A DNA stretch of 38,551 nucleotides from assembly GCA_944363925.1 (NCBI GenBank), contig CALVVS010000007.1:1-38551 (forward strand), given 5' to 3'. Under the pieces are notes generated by a model. The model had not been told where the DNA came from, searched no databases, and worked only from the letters and a program-made list of their open reading frames with translations. This document shows positions 17,081 to 25,454 of the stretch, piece by piece; positions within the stretch are counted from its first letter, which is position 1, and the number at the start of each line of letters is the position of its first letter. The position numbers and the translations under genes were made by a program. The DNA comes from an uncultured Bacilli bacterium (GTDB lineage: Bacteria; Bacillota_I; Bacilli_A; RF39; UBA660).

Positions 17081-19213
17081 CTATTTATTCAAAAAGCTTT
17101 GATGTAAATCGGATAACTTAGCCTTTTCAGCATTTGAAGCATCTTCATATTTATTAGAATTTTTAATCGCAAACGCTTCTGCATGACCAGCTTTTTTAAC
17201 ACTATCAATATCATCCCATTTAATACTGTCTGTATTAATACTACCATCTGCTTTAATATCACGATGTTCATATATTGCATTATATGGCTTATCTTTAAGT
17301 TTACTTTCTCTAATATTTCTATAAATAGTTTGCTTTTGAATTTTAATTTCATCGTCTCCCTTAAGAAGAGGTGTACCCATATTACCATTATTATCAACAT
17401 ACCGTTTTATCATTCTTTGCTCACGTTGATAATAATCATTTAAATTAGTTTGATATTGTTGTTCACTAATTTCTTTCTTAGCAAACTGTTGTTCATTTTG
17501 AGATCGTAAACCTTGTACTAATTTCCACTCATCATACTTTTTAGAAAGTTGATCCCTTGCTCTTGACTCAATATTACCACCAGTTTTCTCTATACCCTCA
17601 TATACTCCAGCTTTTTGATCAAGATTTTCTTTTAAAGACTGAGCACCGATAGCATTTCTAACATATGAACCAACCCTATATGGCAATTTTGTATTAGCCT
17701 TAAGTGAAGTATTACGAGCTATATCACCAGCTACCTTAAACGATTTTGAAAGAGTTCCTTTACCACCAGATGCAACACCAGAAACACCACCACGTAAGCC
17801 ACCACTTAATGTGCCTCCTAAAGTTCTTCTAACAGTTGTTATTCCTTTTTCACCATTATCAATACTTGTTCTAGCTGCCGCTATTCCAGAAGCAGCCGCG
17901 CCTACTCCAAGTCCCACAGCTCCACCAGCTAACATTCCAAAACCACTATCTCTCGCACTTGCAAATGTTTTAAATGGATTAAGATTAAGATCTCCAGAAC
18001 CTTTAATACCAAATACACTTTCAATCATTTTAGGAACTTGTTTAGCAAACATAAATGCACCTATAACTAAGAATAGATAAATCCAAATACTATAAGCTGG
18101 ATCATCAATCTGCGCTCCTATATATGATTCACCACTACCATCAGAAAGTACACTAGAAGAAATAATTTCCACAAGTAACATTACAAAGAATATTGTTGCT
18201 AATCTTAAGAACAAAGAGAAATAAGTAGAAGCACTCTCCTTTATCCAATTATGAAGCTTACCGTTACTAATTGATTCTTTAGGATCAACATAAGATACTA
18301 TCGCAATCGGTGCTAACATCTGTAAGAAACAAAGCTTTATAGCCCTAACTGCAATATCTATTGAAAAAGATATCAAAAGGAAAACTACATACACACCAAC
18401 AGCCGATGAAATAAATGGTAAATAATCAATTACATAATTTCCATTATCTTTCCACCAAAGTAAAGAACCAAAATGACTAAAATCACGTTCATCACAGACA
18501 TTATCAATACATTTCTCATTTCCTGCATCATCCTCAGTAGGTGTATGTTTAAAGAAACTATATAAATTTACATCATTAGCTGCCGCATTTTCTTCACCAG
18601 CAATACCCTCGTTTAAGAAATTTAAACAAGCGTCATTTCTAGCTACATCAATAGAACCAAGTACTCCACTAGTTTCCGAACAAGCACTAATAGAATCACT
18701 TACGTTATAAAAAGCCCCATAAAGCATAAATTGTAAGTCCTTCGCCATCTCTTCAGCTTTAGCTGTATCAACACTTGTTACATTTCCCTCATCGTTAGCT
18801 TGAACAGTCCCCGAAGCACTAGTTCCCAAAATAAGCTGTCCAATAACATTTTCCTGAACCACAATTCTCTGTAACTCTGAAGCTACATTAAAAATATAAG
18901 GAACAGCGACTAACAATACTAAAGCCACTATCACATTAGTAACTAATTTTCCCATACCTTTAGAACTATCTCTAAAAGCATTAGGATCCACTATATATTG
19001 TAATAACGAAAAACTAACTTTAAAAAGCATAAATATACCAAGTAAAACATATATATGTTGGATCAATTGATAAAGAGGATTACCTTCTTCATTACTATAT
19101 AAATTTAACTCTGATAAATATATAAATAGCTTATAAACAGTAGGTATCAAACCATATATAATATTATCAAAGAAAAACATTAAGCTTCTAAAAAGATTTA
19201 CTATAATTTCCAT
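17081..19213 (-). CDS. virB6: VirB6/TrbL-like polytopic membrane channel protein
   Basis: A 710-aa protein. N-terminal membrane helices (about residues 8-32, 48-70, 88-112) precede an extracellular loop of about 130 residues with several Cys. A second helix cluster (about 268-300, 332-360, 378-395) contains VRAIKLCFLQMLAPIAIVSYVDPK, the segment most typical of VirB6/TrbL proteins, ending in WIYLFLVIGAFMFAKQVPKM. A Gly/Ala-rich segment (about 430-500) and a charged helical C-terminal tail of about 200 residues follow. VirB6 proteins form part of the inner channel of T4SSs. Strong GGAGG before the ATG. The position between the VirB2-like genes and VirB3/VirB4 matches a T4SS core. Confidence 0.85.
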   Translation of the reverse strand: MEIIVNLFRSLMFFFDNIIYGLIPTVYKLFIYLSELNLYSNEEGNPLYQLIQHIYVLLGIFMLFKVSFSLLQYIVDPNAFRDSSKGMGKLVTNVIVALVLLVAVPYIFNVASELQRIVVQENVIGQLILGTSASGTVQANDEGNVTSVDTAKAEEMAKDLQFMLYGAFYNVSDSISACSETSGVLGSIDVARNDACLNFLNEGIAGEENAAANDVNLYSFFKHTPTEDDAGNEKCIDNVCDERDFSHFGSLLWWKDNGNYVIDYLPFISSAVGVYVVFLLISFSIDIAVRAIKLCFLQMLAPIAIVSYVDPKESISNGKLHNWIKESASTYFSLFLRLATIFFVMLLVEIISSSVLSDGSGESYIGAQIDDPAYSIWIYLFLVIGAFMFAKQVPKMIESVFGIKGSGDLNLNPFKTFASARDSGFGMLAGGAVGLGVGAAASGIAAARTSIDNGEKGITTVRRTLGGTLSGGLRGGVSGVASGGKGTLSKSFKVAGDIARNTSLKANTKLPYRVGSYVRNAIGAQSLKENLDQKAGVYEGIEKTGGNIESRARDQLSKKYDEWKLVQGLRSQNEQQFAKKEISEQQYQTNLNDYYQREQRMIKRYVDNNGNMGTPLLKGDDEIKIQKQTIYRNIRESKLKDKPYNAIYEHRDIKADGSINTDSIKWDDIDSVKKAGHAEAFAIKNSNKYEDASNAEKAKLSDLHQSFLNK

Positions 19214-19224
19214 ATTTTCCTCCT

Positions 19225-20355
19225 TTATTGAGTCTCATTAGTCTCAGTAGATACATCATCACCAGTATCAGAATCAGTTCCTCCACTAGCTGAACCATCA
19301 ATATCACAGAATATATCGCCATTACTGCCAATAGATACCTCTCCTTCTCCAGCTGTATTATTAATTAAATCAACAATAAACGTCAAAAGCATCGGTAATA
19401 AAAGCAAAATAATAACTACAATTATCCTTGTATATAAATGCTTAATCGCATCTCTAAACTTCTCATCATCCGAACCAGTAATAGCCTTGATAAAACTTAC
19501 AGCTGTCATAACTACCACTAATATTATTCCAGCCACACTAATAAGCCAAAAAGCTGATGAAAGTATATTTTGTAAAGATGGACTAATAATTGTACATGGA
19601 TCACCAAGCGAATCTATATCATAACCCTCATTAGCCGCCCAATCTTTTATATTTTGTATTTCAACCGTTTCACCATTAAGACCGAGATTTTCTTTATTAT
19701 GTTCAATTTCCTCTTCTACCCTATCTTGCACGGTACTATCACATGCTGATTTAGTCGAATTTTTAATTTCATCTAAATTAGTCGACGAATTAATACAAGT
19801 AGAAGAACCATTAAATTGTCTGCCTGCCGCTGGAATATTCATCCACGCAATACGATTTGCCACACCTTCTTGTGTAGACTCACTAAAACTTATCCCACTT
19901 GGTCTCACATAACCTATCGTATATGTATCATTAGAAGTTCCATTAGTCAATGATACATATATTGATGGACAAGTAAAATTTCCATTATCTTTAAAATAAT
20001 TCTTAAACAAACTATCTGTATTATGAAAAATCTGATCATAATTACCCCAAGAATCAATAGAATAACAACTTGTACCATCGGTATTTTTATATGCATAAGC
20101 CCAAGACTCAAAAGAATCACAGTTTCCAGCATTTTTACTAGTATCTGAACATCTAAAAACAATATCCATATGTACAAAACCAGTATTTTGAGGACAATCT
20201 AAAGATAAATATCCAGGATCATCAGCCGAACCACGCAAGCCACAAAATTCATAACTACAAACTATTCCACTTGAACAACTAGCTGCTTTCGCACCAGCTA
20301 TATTAATAAACAAAACACAAATAATTAATAAAGTAAAAATAATATATTTTTTCAT
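19225..20355 (-). CDS. Secreted Cys-rich ectodomain fused to a VirB2-like two-helix module (copy A)
   Basis: A 376-aa protein: signal peptide (MKKYIIF to AGAKA), a Cys-rich ectodomain of about 230 residues (CSSGIVCSYEFC, FRCSDTSKNAG, NFTCPSIYVS), and a C-terminal module (about 275-350) of two hydrophobic helices around a charged loop. The loop contains FIKAITGSDDEKFRDAIKHLYTR; helix two is VVIILLLLPMLLTFIVDLI. This hairpin with both ends outside is the layout of VirB2/TrbC pilins, but it carries a large head. I start at the ATG at 20355 (AAGGG upstream); an ATG at 20373 would fall at or before the predicted transcription start. It is paralogous to 20433-21569. Probably a structural subunit or head of the T4SS surface assembly. 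Confidence 0.75.
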   Translation of the reverse strand: MKKYIIFTLLIICVLFINIAGAKAASCSSGIVCSYEFCGLRGSADDPGYLSLDCPQNTGFVHMDIVFRCSDTSKNAGNCDSFESWAYAYKNTDGTSCYSIDSWGNYDQIFHNTDSLFKNYFKDNGNFTCPSIYVSLTNGTSNDTYTIGYVRPSGISFSESTQEGVANRIAWMNIPAAGRQFNGSSTCINSSTNLDEIKNSTKSACDSTVQDRVEEEIEHNKENLGLNGETVEIQNIKDWAANEGYDIDSLGDPCTIISPSLQNILSSAFWLISVAGIILVVVMTAVSFIKAITGSDDEKFRDAIKHLYTRIIVVIILLLLPMLLTFIVDLINNTAGEGEVSIGSNGDIFCDIDGSASGGTDSDTGDDVSTETNETQ

Positions 20356-20377
20356 AAAATCCCTTACCCTCATATTA

Positions 20378-20405
20378 ATTATATCATAACAATCACACTA
20401 TACAA
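20378..20405 (-). promoter_or_regulatory. Internal promoter before ectodomain-VirB2 copy A
   Basis: On the minus strand TTGTAT (20400-20405), a 16-base spacer and an extended -10 TGATATAAT (20378-20386). Predicted transcription starts near 20371, which supports the start codon at 20355. It would allow copy A and the downstream core genes to be expressed apart from copy B. Confidence 0.65.
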
Positions 20406-20432
20406 AAGGTAAAAACTAATTATATTAATTTT

Positions 20433-21569
20433 TTACTCAGATGAATCACCAGAAATCCCATCAGCCGAACCGTCAACATCACAGAATATCTCGCCATTAT
20501 TACCAATAGAAACCTCACCTTCACCAGCTGTTCTATTAATTAAATCAACAATAAATGTCAAAAGCATTGGTAATAAAAGTAAAATGATAACTACAATTAT
20601 TCTCGTATATAAATGCTTAATTGCATCTCTAAATTTCTCTTCATCTGAACCAGTAATAGCCTTTATAAAGCTTATTGCAGTCATAACTACAACTAATATT
20701 ATTCCAGCTACACTAATAATCCAAAAAGCTGATGAAAGCATATCCTGTAAAGAAGGACTAATAATAGTACACGGATCACCAAGTGAATCTATATCATATC
20801 CTGCATTAGCTGCCCAATCTTTTATATTTTGTATATTTACCGTCTCACCATTAGTTCCTGTAGCATCTTGAACATCTTCAATCTGTTGATGAACAGCATC
20901 TTCAACCAAATCATCTGCTACTTTACAAGCATTTTCTTTAAGACTCAAATTTTGATTACCTCGTGAAACACATCCAACTGAAACACCATAAATTACTCCT
21001 GAACCACTAGAACTATAATTTCCCGAAAAATTATTACCTGAACCACTTATCTTAAGTGGCGGACATTTATAACCATTTTTCTTAAAATAATTCATAAATG
21101 TATTAGCTGGTATAGAAGCCGTTTCACTTAAACATTTATTATACTTATCATTATCTAAAAGACCATTTTGATCAAGTGAATTCTCATAACAATAAACAGC
21201 ATCTCCAGATAATGCTTCACTTCCTACATTATTAACACTAAAATTAATTTTCATTGCCGAACCTTCTCCAGCCCCATTAGCTTTACAAGCCCCTTGTTGA
21301 GAAGTAAACTTATTACAAGCAGAAGCCGTACTATCAGTCCCATCACACCTGAAAGCCACTTGGGCTATAGCTTTCTGATAATTAAAATCACAGTTTGTAA
21401 TACTAGTATCACTACAAAATTCATATTGACATATAATTCCATATGTACAAGCTCCATTATTAGATGAACCACCATCATCAGTTGACGTATTTGGAACAGC
21501 CTTTACTCCATTAATATTTACGAATAAAATACTTACAACTAATAAAACAAATATAATATTTTTTTTCAT
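20433..21569 (-). CDS. Secreted Cys-rich ectodomain fused to a VirB2-like two-helix module (copy B)
   Basis: A 378-aa paralogue of the gene at 19225-20355. A signal peptide ends near NGVKA. The ectodomain has the same Cys landmarks (CTYGIICQYEFC, AFRCDGTDSTAS, NGYKCPPLKIS) but otherwise differs strongly, with many Ser/Gly/Asn. From NIQNIKDWAAN through the two helices the C-terminal 130 residues are almost identical to copy A, including the loop FIKAITGSDEEKFRDAIKHLYTR. Duplication followed by diversification of the exposed part is the simplest reading. ATG at 21569 with GAGGG upstream, and a -10 TATAAT at 21608-21613 suggests an internal promoter. Structural role in the T4SS inferred. Confidence 0.75.
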   Translation of the reverse strand: MKKNIIFVLLVVSILFVNINGVKAVPNTSTDDGGSSNNGACTYGIICQYEFCSDTSITNCDFNYQKAIAQVAFRCDGTDSTASACNKFTSQQGACKANGAGEGSAMKINFSVNNVGSEALSGDAVYCYENSLDQNGLLDNDKYNKCLSETASIPANTFMNYFKKNGYKCPPLKISGSGNNFSGNYSSSGSGVIYGVSVGCVSRGNQNLSLKENACKVADDLVEDAVHQQIEDVQDATGTNGETVNIQNIKDWAANAGYDIDSLGDPCTIISPSLQDMLSSAFWIISVAGIILVVVMTAISFIKAITGSDEEKFRDAIKHLYTRIIVVIILLLLPMLLTFIVDLINRTAGEGEVSIGNNGEIFCDVDGSADGISGDSSE

Positions 21570-21607
21570 AAAAATATCTGCCCTCTTATCTTACAATATA
21601 CATAAAT

Positions 21608-21635
21608 ATTATAACATAGTTCACTAAACACACAA
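21608..21635 (-). promoter_or_regulatory. Internal promoter before ectodomain-VirB2 copy B
   Basis: On the minus strand TTGTGT (21630-21635), a 16-base spacer and perfect TATAAT (21608-21613), in a 110-base gap between the small VirB2-like genes and copy B. Confidence 0.5.
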
Positions 21636-21679
21636 ACACATTATAGGCTAAAAACACAAATTCATAGAAAAAAGAATTA

Positions 21680-22081
21680 TCACTCAGATAACTCTTCATT
21701 TTCTTCACTAGTATCAACGCCATTAATAAATTTCTTACTACAGCTCCATATATCACTGACAGTCGTCCCATCAGGATTAGTACTGTCTTCTACTCCCGAA
21801 ACCAAATTAACAGCAAGCTGAACCACAAATATAATTAGAAACACAACTAAAGCAGAAATAAGACGTGATACAAAAGCTTTTTGATATTTTTTAATATCTT
21901 CTTCTTTCTTAGCCACCACAGACTTTGTAAAATCCATCATACCCCATATAATGAGTAATATTGGCACCACAATCTTAATTCCTTTAATAATTGTTGATAC
22001 CACATTAAATAAAGCATTCGGTACTAAAATACCCTCACACAAAGTTGAATCAGCTACATCTAACATATAAAATATATCCAT
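21680..22081 (-). CDS. Small VirB2-like two-helix protein (second)
   Basis: A 133-aa protein: short N-terminus, amphipathic stretch, helix one (about residues 38-55, IVVPILLIIWGMMDFTK), charged loop (SVVAKKEEDIKKYQKAFVSRL), helix two (about 78-95, ALVVFLIIFVVQLAVNLV), and an acidic C-terminal tail with Cys. Layout and loop are those of VirB2/TrbC-type proteins and closely match the gene at 22111-22482. I start at the ATG at 22081 (AGGA seven bases upstream) rather than the TTG two codons before, which lies one base from that site. No cleavable signal peptide is obvious. Second gene of the T4SS operon. Confidence 0.72.
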   Translation of the reverse strand: MDIFYMLDVADSTLCEGILVPNALFNVVSTIIKGIKIVVPILLIIWGMMDFTKSVVAKKEEDIKKYQKAFVSRLISALVVFLIIFVVQLAVNLVSGVEDSTNPDGTTVSDIWSCSKKFINGVDTSEENEELSE

Positions 22082-22110
22082 ATCCAATTCCTACTTTCTC
22101 AAAATATTAA

Positions 22111-22482
22111 TTATTCTTTTCCACTTATCAATTCACTTGCACAATCCCAAGCAGTCTGGGCATCATTACCATCGCCACCAATACTTGCAGCTAAATTAAT
22201 AGCAAGCTGAACTATTGTAACAATCAAAAATACAACAACAGCCGCAATCAATCTTTTAATAAAAGTCTTTTGGCCTGCTTTGATTTTATCTTCATCTTGA
22301 CCAATAATTGCTTTAGCAAAATCAATCATACCCCAAATAATTAAAAGTATCGGAACTACCACTTGAATAGCTACAACAATTAAATGTACAACATTACCAA
22401 TTCCAGCTGGAATACCATTATCCATCCCAGCAACACCTTGACAATAAGGTTCAGCATTAGCCAACATATTTACTAAATTCAT
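22111..22482 (-). CDS. Small VirB2-like two-helix protein (first gene of the T4SS operon)
   Basis: A 123-aa protein: a short N-terminus with one Cys (AEPYCQG), helix one (about residues 28-50, LIVVAIQVVVPILLIIWGMIDF), charged loop AKAIIGQDEDKIKAGQKTFIKRL, helix two (about 75-95), and a short tail with Cys. The helix-loop-helix and position at the head of the operon suggest the main VirB2-type pilin or scaffold subunit. Excellent ribosome site (AAGGAGG seven bases before ATG) and a near-consensus promoter 29 bases upstream, so it should be highly expressed. Confidence 0.75.
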   Translation of the reverse strand: MNLVNMLANAEPYCQGVAGMDNGIPAGIGNVVHLIVVAIQVVVPILLIIWGMIDFAKAIIGQDEDKIKAGQKTFIKRLIAAVVVFLIVTIVQLAINLAASIGGDGNDAQTAWDCASELISGKE

Positions 22483-22510
22483 AATTTAAACCTCCTTAAT
22501 CTATATAATA

Positions 22511-22539
22511 AATATACCTTTTATTAAACATTTTGTCAA
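22511..22539 (-). promoter_or_regulatory. Main T4SS operon promoter
   Basis: On the minus strand TTGACA (22534-22539), a 17-base spacer and TATATT (22511-22516). Transcription would begin near 22504, about 22 bases ahead of the first VirB2-like gene. Confidence 0.83.
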
Positions 22540-22608
22540 TAGAAAGAAAAATATATACAAATTATTTACAGCACCAGTTTTACCTAAATAATATGTTTAT
22601 CTATATTT

Positions 22609-23805
22609 TTATTTATCTAATAACCAATCTATTATATTTTTATGAATTATACCATTTTGCGAAAAATCAAATCTATCCATCGAAATAACATACTTAGGAT
22701 AATTATCATCAATTTTTTTGTATGCTCCAAATTCTCTTTCAACCACTGATTCATCAGCTAAAATATAAGCAACCTGAATATATATTTTTTCTTTAAACCT
22801 AGTAGCAATAAAATCAATTTCACCATCTTCCAAATTTCCAATATTCACATTATAACCCCTCGCAATCAACTCATTATAAACAATATTTTCTAAATAAGCA
22901 CCTATCTGTTCCTTCTTACCATCACTTAATATATTGGTAAAACCTAAATCTGTTAAATAATACTTATATTTTCCAGTAAGAATTCTTTTACCACGTATAT
23001 CATATCTTTCTGCCTTTGATACTAGATTTGCTCTTATAATATAATCTAAATAATTATATAAAGTTTCCAAAGACACCTTCCTAGATTCACTCTCAAAATA
23101 TTTTTTTAACCTTTCTGGAGAAAAAGTTTGTGCAGGTGTAGTTAATATATAAGTAACTATTCTGTTTAATAAATCTATATCTTTTATATTAAATCTCTTT
23201 ACTATATCTTTAATAACAATTGAATCATATATATCACTTAAATACACTTTTTTAGACGCATCTTCCTCTTGCATAAATCTTTGTGGCATACCACCCCATT
23301 TAATATAATCATCAAACACATCATAAATATTATTTTTATCATTTATATTTAATAATTCACACACTTCGCTAAAAGTAAATGGCGTTACCTTAAAACTTAC
23401 ATATCTGCCAGCAATATGAGTAGCTAAATCACTTGATAATAAATCACTATTAGAACCAGTTATAAATATTGAAGTGTTTTTAGTCGCCCTTAAAGAATTT
23501 ACAACTTTTTCCCAAGAATTAACATTTTGAATTTCATCAAAAAACACATAGTACTTCTTACCATCTTTTATTCTCCCTTTTACATAATCATTTAACTTTT
23601 TAGGTTCAGTATATTCATCATAATCAAAATCCTCGAAATTTATATAAATTATATGTTCATCATCCACAGCATTATTTTTTAATTCATCTACAATCTGTGA
23701 TAAAATAACCGATTTCCCAGAACGCCTAATTCCTATTAATACTTTTATCAAGGCTTGATCATAAAATGGTCTTATTTGTTTTAAATACCGCTCCCTAATA
23801 ATCAT
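22609..23805 (-). CDS. AAA_14/DUF4143 ATPase
   Basis: A 398-aa protein of the large family of AAA_14 ATPases with a C-terminal DUF4143 domain. Walker A is GIRRSGKS (25-32) after RPFYDQALIKVLI. Walker B is YYVFFDEIQNVNSWEKVVNSLRA (split around residue 90), followed by IFITGSNSDLL. The C-terminal domain has a restriction-endonuclease-like pattern (NELIARGYNV, GEIDFIA, then IQVAY, with Gln where an acidic residue is usual). These genes are abundant in gut Bacteroidota and Bacillota; their cellular role is unknown. Start at the ATG at 23805 (AAGGTGG upstream) rather than a GTG four codons earlier. It has its own consensus promoter and sits alone between the Tad and T4SS operons. Confidence 0.85.
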   Translation of the reverse strand: MIIRERYLKQIRPFYDQALIKVLIGIRRSGKSVILSQIVDELKNNAVDDEHIIYINFEDFDYDEYTEPKKLNDYVKGRIKDGKKYYVFFDEIQNVNSWEKVVNSLRATKNTSIFITGSNSDLLSSDLATHIAGRYVSFKVTPFTFSEVCELLNINDKNNIYDVFDDYIKWGGMPQRFMQEEDASKKVYLSDIYDSIVIKDIVKRFNIKDIDLLNRIVTYILTTPAQTFSPERLKKYFESESRKVSLETLYNYLDYIIRANLVSKAERYDIRGKRILTGKYKYYLTDLGFTNILSDGKKEQIGAYLENIVYNELIARGYNVNIGNLEDGEIDFIATRFKEKIYIQVAYILADESVVEREFGAYKKIDDNYPKYVISMDRFDFSQNGIIHKNIIDWLLDK

Positions 23806-23829
23806 ATAAAACACCACCTTTATAAATAC

Positions 23830-23858
23830 ATTATATTATTATTCTTTAAAAATGTCAA
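23830..23858 (-). promoter_or_regulatory. Consensus promoter of the AAA_14 ATPase gene
   Basis: On the minus strand TTGACA (23853-23858), a 17-base spacer and TATAAT (23830-23835), a perfect consensus. Its -35 begins in the T-run that ends the upstream terminator. Confidence 0.83.
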
Positions 23859-23884
23859 AAAATTACGCCATGAAGTAATTTTTT
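23857..23884 (-). terminator. Terminator at the end of the Tad operon
   Basis: A 10-base stem (23857-23866 with 23875-23884, AAAAAATTAC/GTAATTTTTT) around an 8-base loop. It is AT-rich but ends in a T-run on the minus strand, 72 bases after the TadZ-like gene. The stem is symmetric, so strand is inferred from context. Confidence 0.55.
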
Positions 23885-23955
23885 TGATATTTTCTGTTTT
23901 TATTACAGTAAAACTATTACGAAATTACTTACCAAAAATCATAATAAAAAAAGAA

Positions 23956-24963
23956 TTACTTAAATATTCCCATAATTCCTTTCTTACTACCTTCACCATC
24001 GGTAGAACCTTGTTTATAAAAACCTAATTTTACAAAAAACTCATCTAATGCTTTATTTTCATCGCTTTGATCATTAAGTGGTGGAATTGTTGCAAACACC
24101 GTTAAACCAGTCTCAAATTCAAAATCAGAAATATCTTGACTGTTAAGCATACATTGATTTAAAACAACTTTTTTATTCTTATTTCTCTCAAACACTTTTG
24201 GATCACGAGCAAGTAACTTGTTAAGCTGTATTTTAGATGGTTCCACCAAATATATAATTTCACTCGCAAAAGTATCAGCTGTAGGACTTGTATTACCATC
24301 AAGTAAAATAATATCCGAAGAACTGTGTTTAGATATTGTATTGCCAAGTTCACCACTTGAAATACTATACATCTTTTCCTCATCAAAATACATAAAATCG
24401 TGCTTATCAACTTCCACAGCTACAACATCATAATTATGCTCTAATTGCTTTTTAGCAATATAAATCAATGTTGTCGCTCCAGCACCAGGTGTAATATCCT
24501 TAAAACAAATAACCGAACACCTCTTCATATCTTGGGCATAACTAATAGGTGCTCCAGATACAGTTGCCCCACCATGCGTCGTATCAAGCTGATGATATTG
24601 AGCTACATCACGGTAACTGTTTGGATGATCAATAAGCCATTTAACACCATCAACATTCATCGTAAAATTATAAATTCCCATCGAAATCAAATCAGATAAA
24701 TACTCTGGATCAGAAGTCTCTGGTGAACCATCTAAAAGTAATACTAACTTGTCCACATCCAAAGATAACGAAAGTTGCTGTAAAGTCTTAATATCTTTAT
24801 AATTTCTCAAAGCTGTAACATCTAAAACCATCTTCTGAAAAAAGAAATTTTGAAAAGTATTTATAATTTCATCAACCGTAAATTCGCCCTCTAATTTCTT
24901 AATAACCTCAACATCTAAATTAGATAAAGCCTCACGATATTTATTAGCAATTATAACGTTCAT
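23956..24963 (-). CDS. TadZ/CpaE-like protein with degenerate P-loop
   Basis: A 335-aa protein: an N-terminal receiver-like region (about residues 1-110, with VLDVTALRNY and LVLLLDGSPETSDPEYL) and a MinD-like domain (about 147-325). In that domain the P-loop reads DITPGAGATTL (156-166) instead of KGGxGKT/S, so the nucleotide-binding Lys is missing. Later elements fit the fold: VVAVEVDKHDF, SDIILLDGNTSPTAD, and IYLVEPSKIQLNKLL. TadZ/CpaE localises Tad pilus machinery at the pole. It is the last gene of the Tad operon, 14 bases after a minor pilin-like gene. AGGTGAT precedes the ATG at 24963. Confidence 0.75.
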   Translation of the reverse strand: MNVIIANKYREALSNLDVEVIKKLEGEFTVDEIINTFQNFFFQKMVLDVTALRNYKDIKTLQQLSLSLDVDKLVLLLDGSPETSDPEYLSDLISMGIYNFTMNVDGVKWLIDHPNSYRDVAQYHQLDTTHGGATVSGAPISYAQDMKRCSVICFKDITPGAGATTLIYIAKKQLEHNYDVVAVEVDKHDFMYFDEEKMYSISSGELGNTISKHSSSDIILLDGNTSPTADTFASEIIYLVEPSKIQLNKLLARDPKVFERNKNKKVVLNQCMLNSQDISDFEFETGLTVFATIPPLNDQSDENKALDEFFVKLGFYKQGSTDGEGSKKGIMGIFK

Positions 24964-24977
24964 TAAATATCACCTAC

Positions 24978-25454
24978 CTAACTATTAATCTCGTTAAATA
25001 TCATCGTCTCGCCACTTACCGGAAGTTTCAAAAGACCTCCTAAAACAGGTAAATCAAAATACATATAAGTTATTACTCGGTAATAAGTACCACATTTAGC
25101 CTTATCAGAACCATTAGTACACGTATCAAATTTATATACACAGTACTGATAATCACTGTTGCCATTAACTAGCTGCCCATCACGGCCACCATTTCCACTA
25201 ACACTTTGCGCGCAAACATCAGAATTATAATTATATCCAACATTTGCCCTATAACCAATATTACTAAGCCAGTCATCTATCCTATCTTGTGTTGAAGTTG
25301 TAAAACCTTGATCCTTCTCTATTTCTTCAATAACTTTATTTTTAGCTTTAAATCCTCTAGAATAAGAAAGAGAACCAATAAATAACATAATTAAAATTAT
25401 TACAAAAATAATAATCAAATTAAATACCCCAGCATTTGCAATTGCCTCTTTCAT
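24978..25454 (-). CDS. Minor pilin-like protein with Cys-containing ectodomain
   Basis: A 158-aa protein: a very short charged leader (MKEAIANAG), one hydrophobic helix (about residues 11-33), a helical stretch with charged residues, then an exported domain with four Cys (VCAQ, YQYCVYK, DTCTN, AKCGTYY) and a C-terminal segment MYFDLPVLGGLLKLPVSGET. It is clearly related to the neighbour at 25451-25948, whose end reads YVDLPIVGAFKVPVYTKGE. The form fits TadE-type or minor pilins. ATGA overlap with the preceding gene implies translational coupling. No typical prepilin peptidase motif could be fixed with confidence. Confidence 0.68.
   Translation of the reverse strand: MKEAIANAGVFNLIIIFVIILIMLFIGSLSYSRGFKAKNKVIEEIEKDQGFTTSTQDRIDDWLSNIGYRANVGYNYNSDVCAQSVSGNGGRDGQLVNGNSDYQYCVYKFDTCTNGSDKAKCGTYYRVITYMYFDLPVLGGLLKLPVSGETMIFNEINS

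Noticed and set aside
7742-22482. Integrative conjugative element
   Set aside because: No relaxase, integrase, oriT-like repeat or att duplication could be seen in the window; a secretion-only or partial locus fits better, though elements could lie outside.
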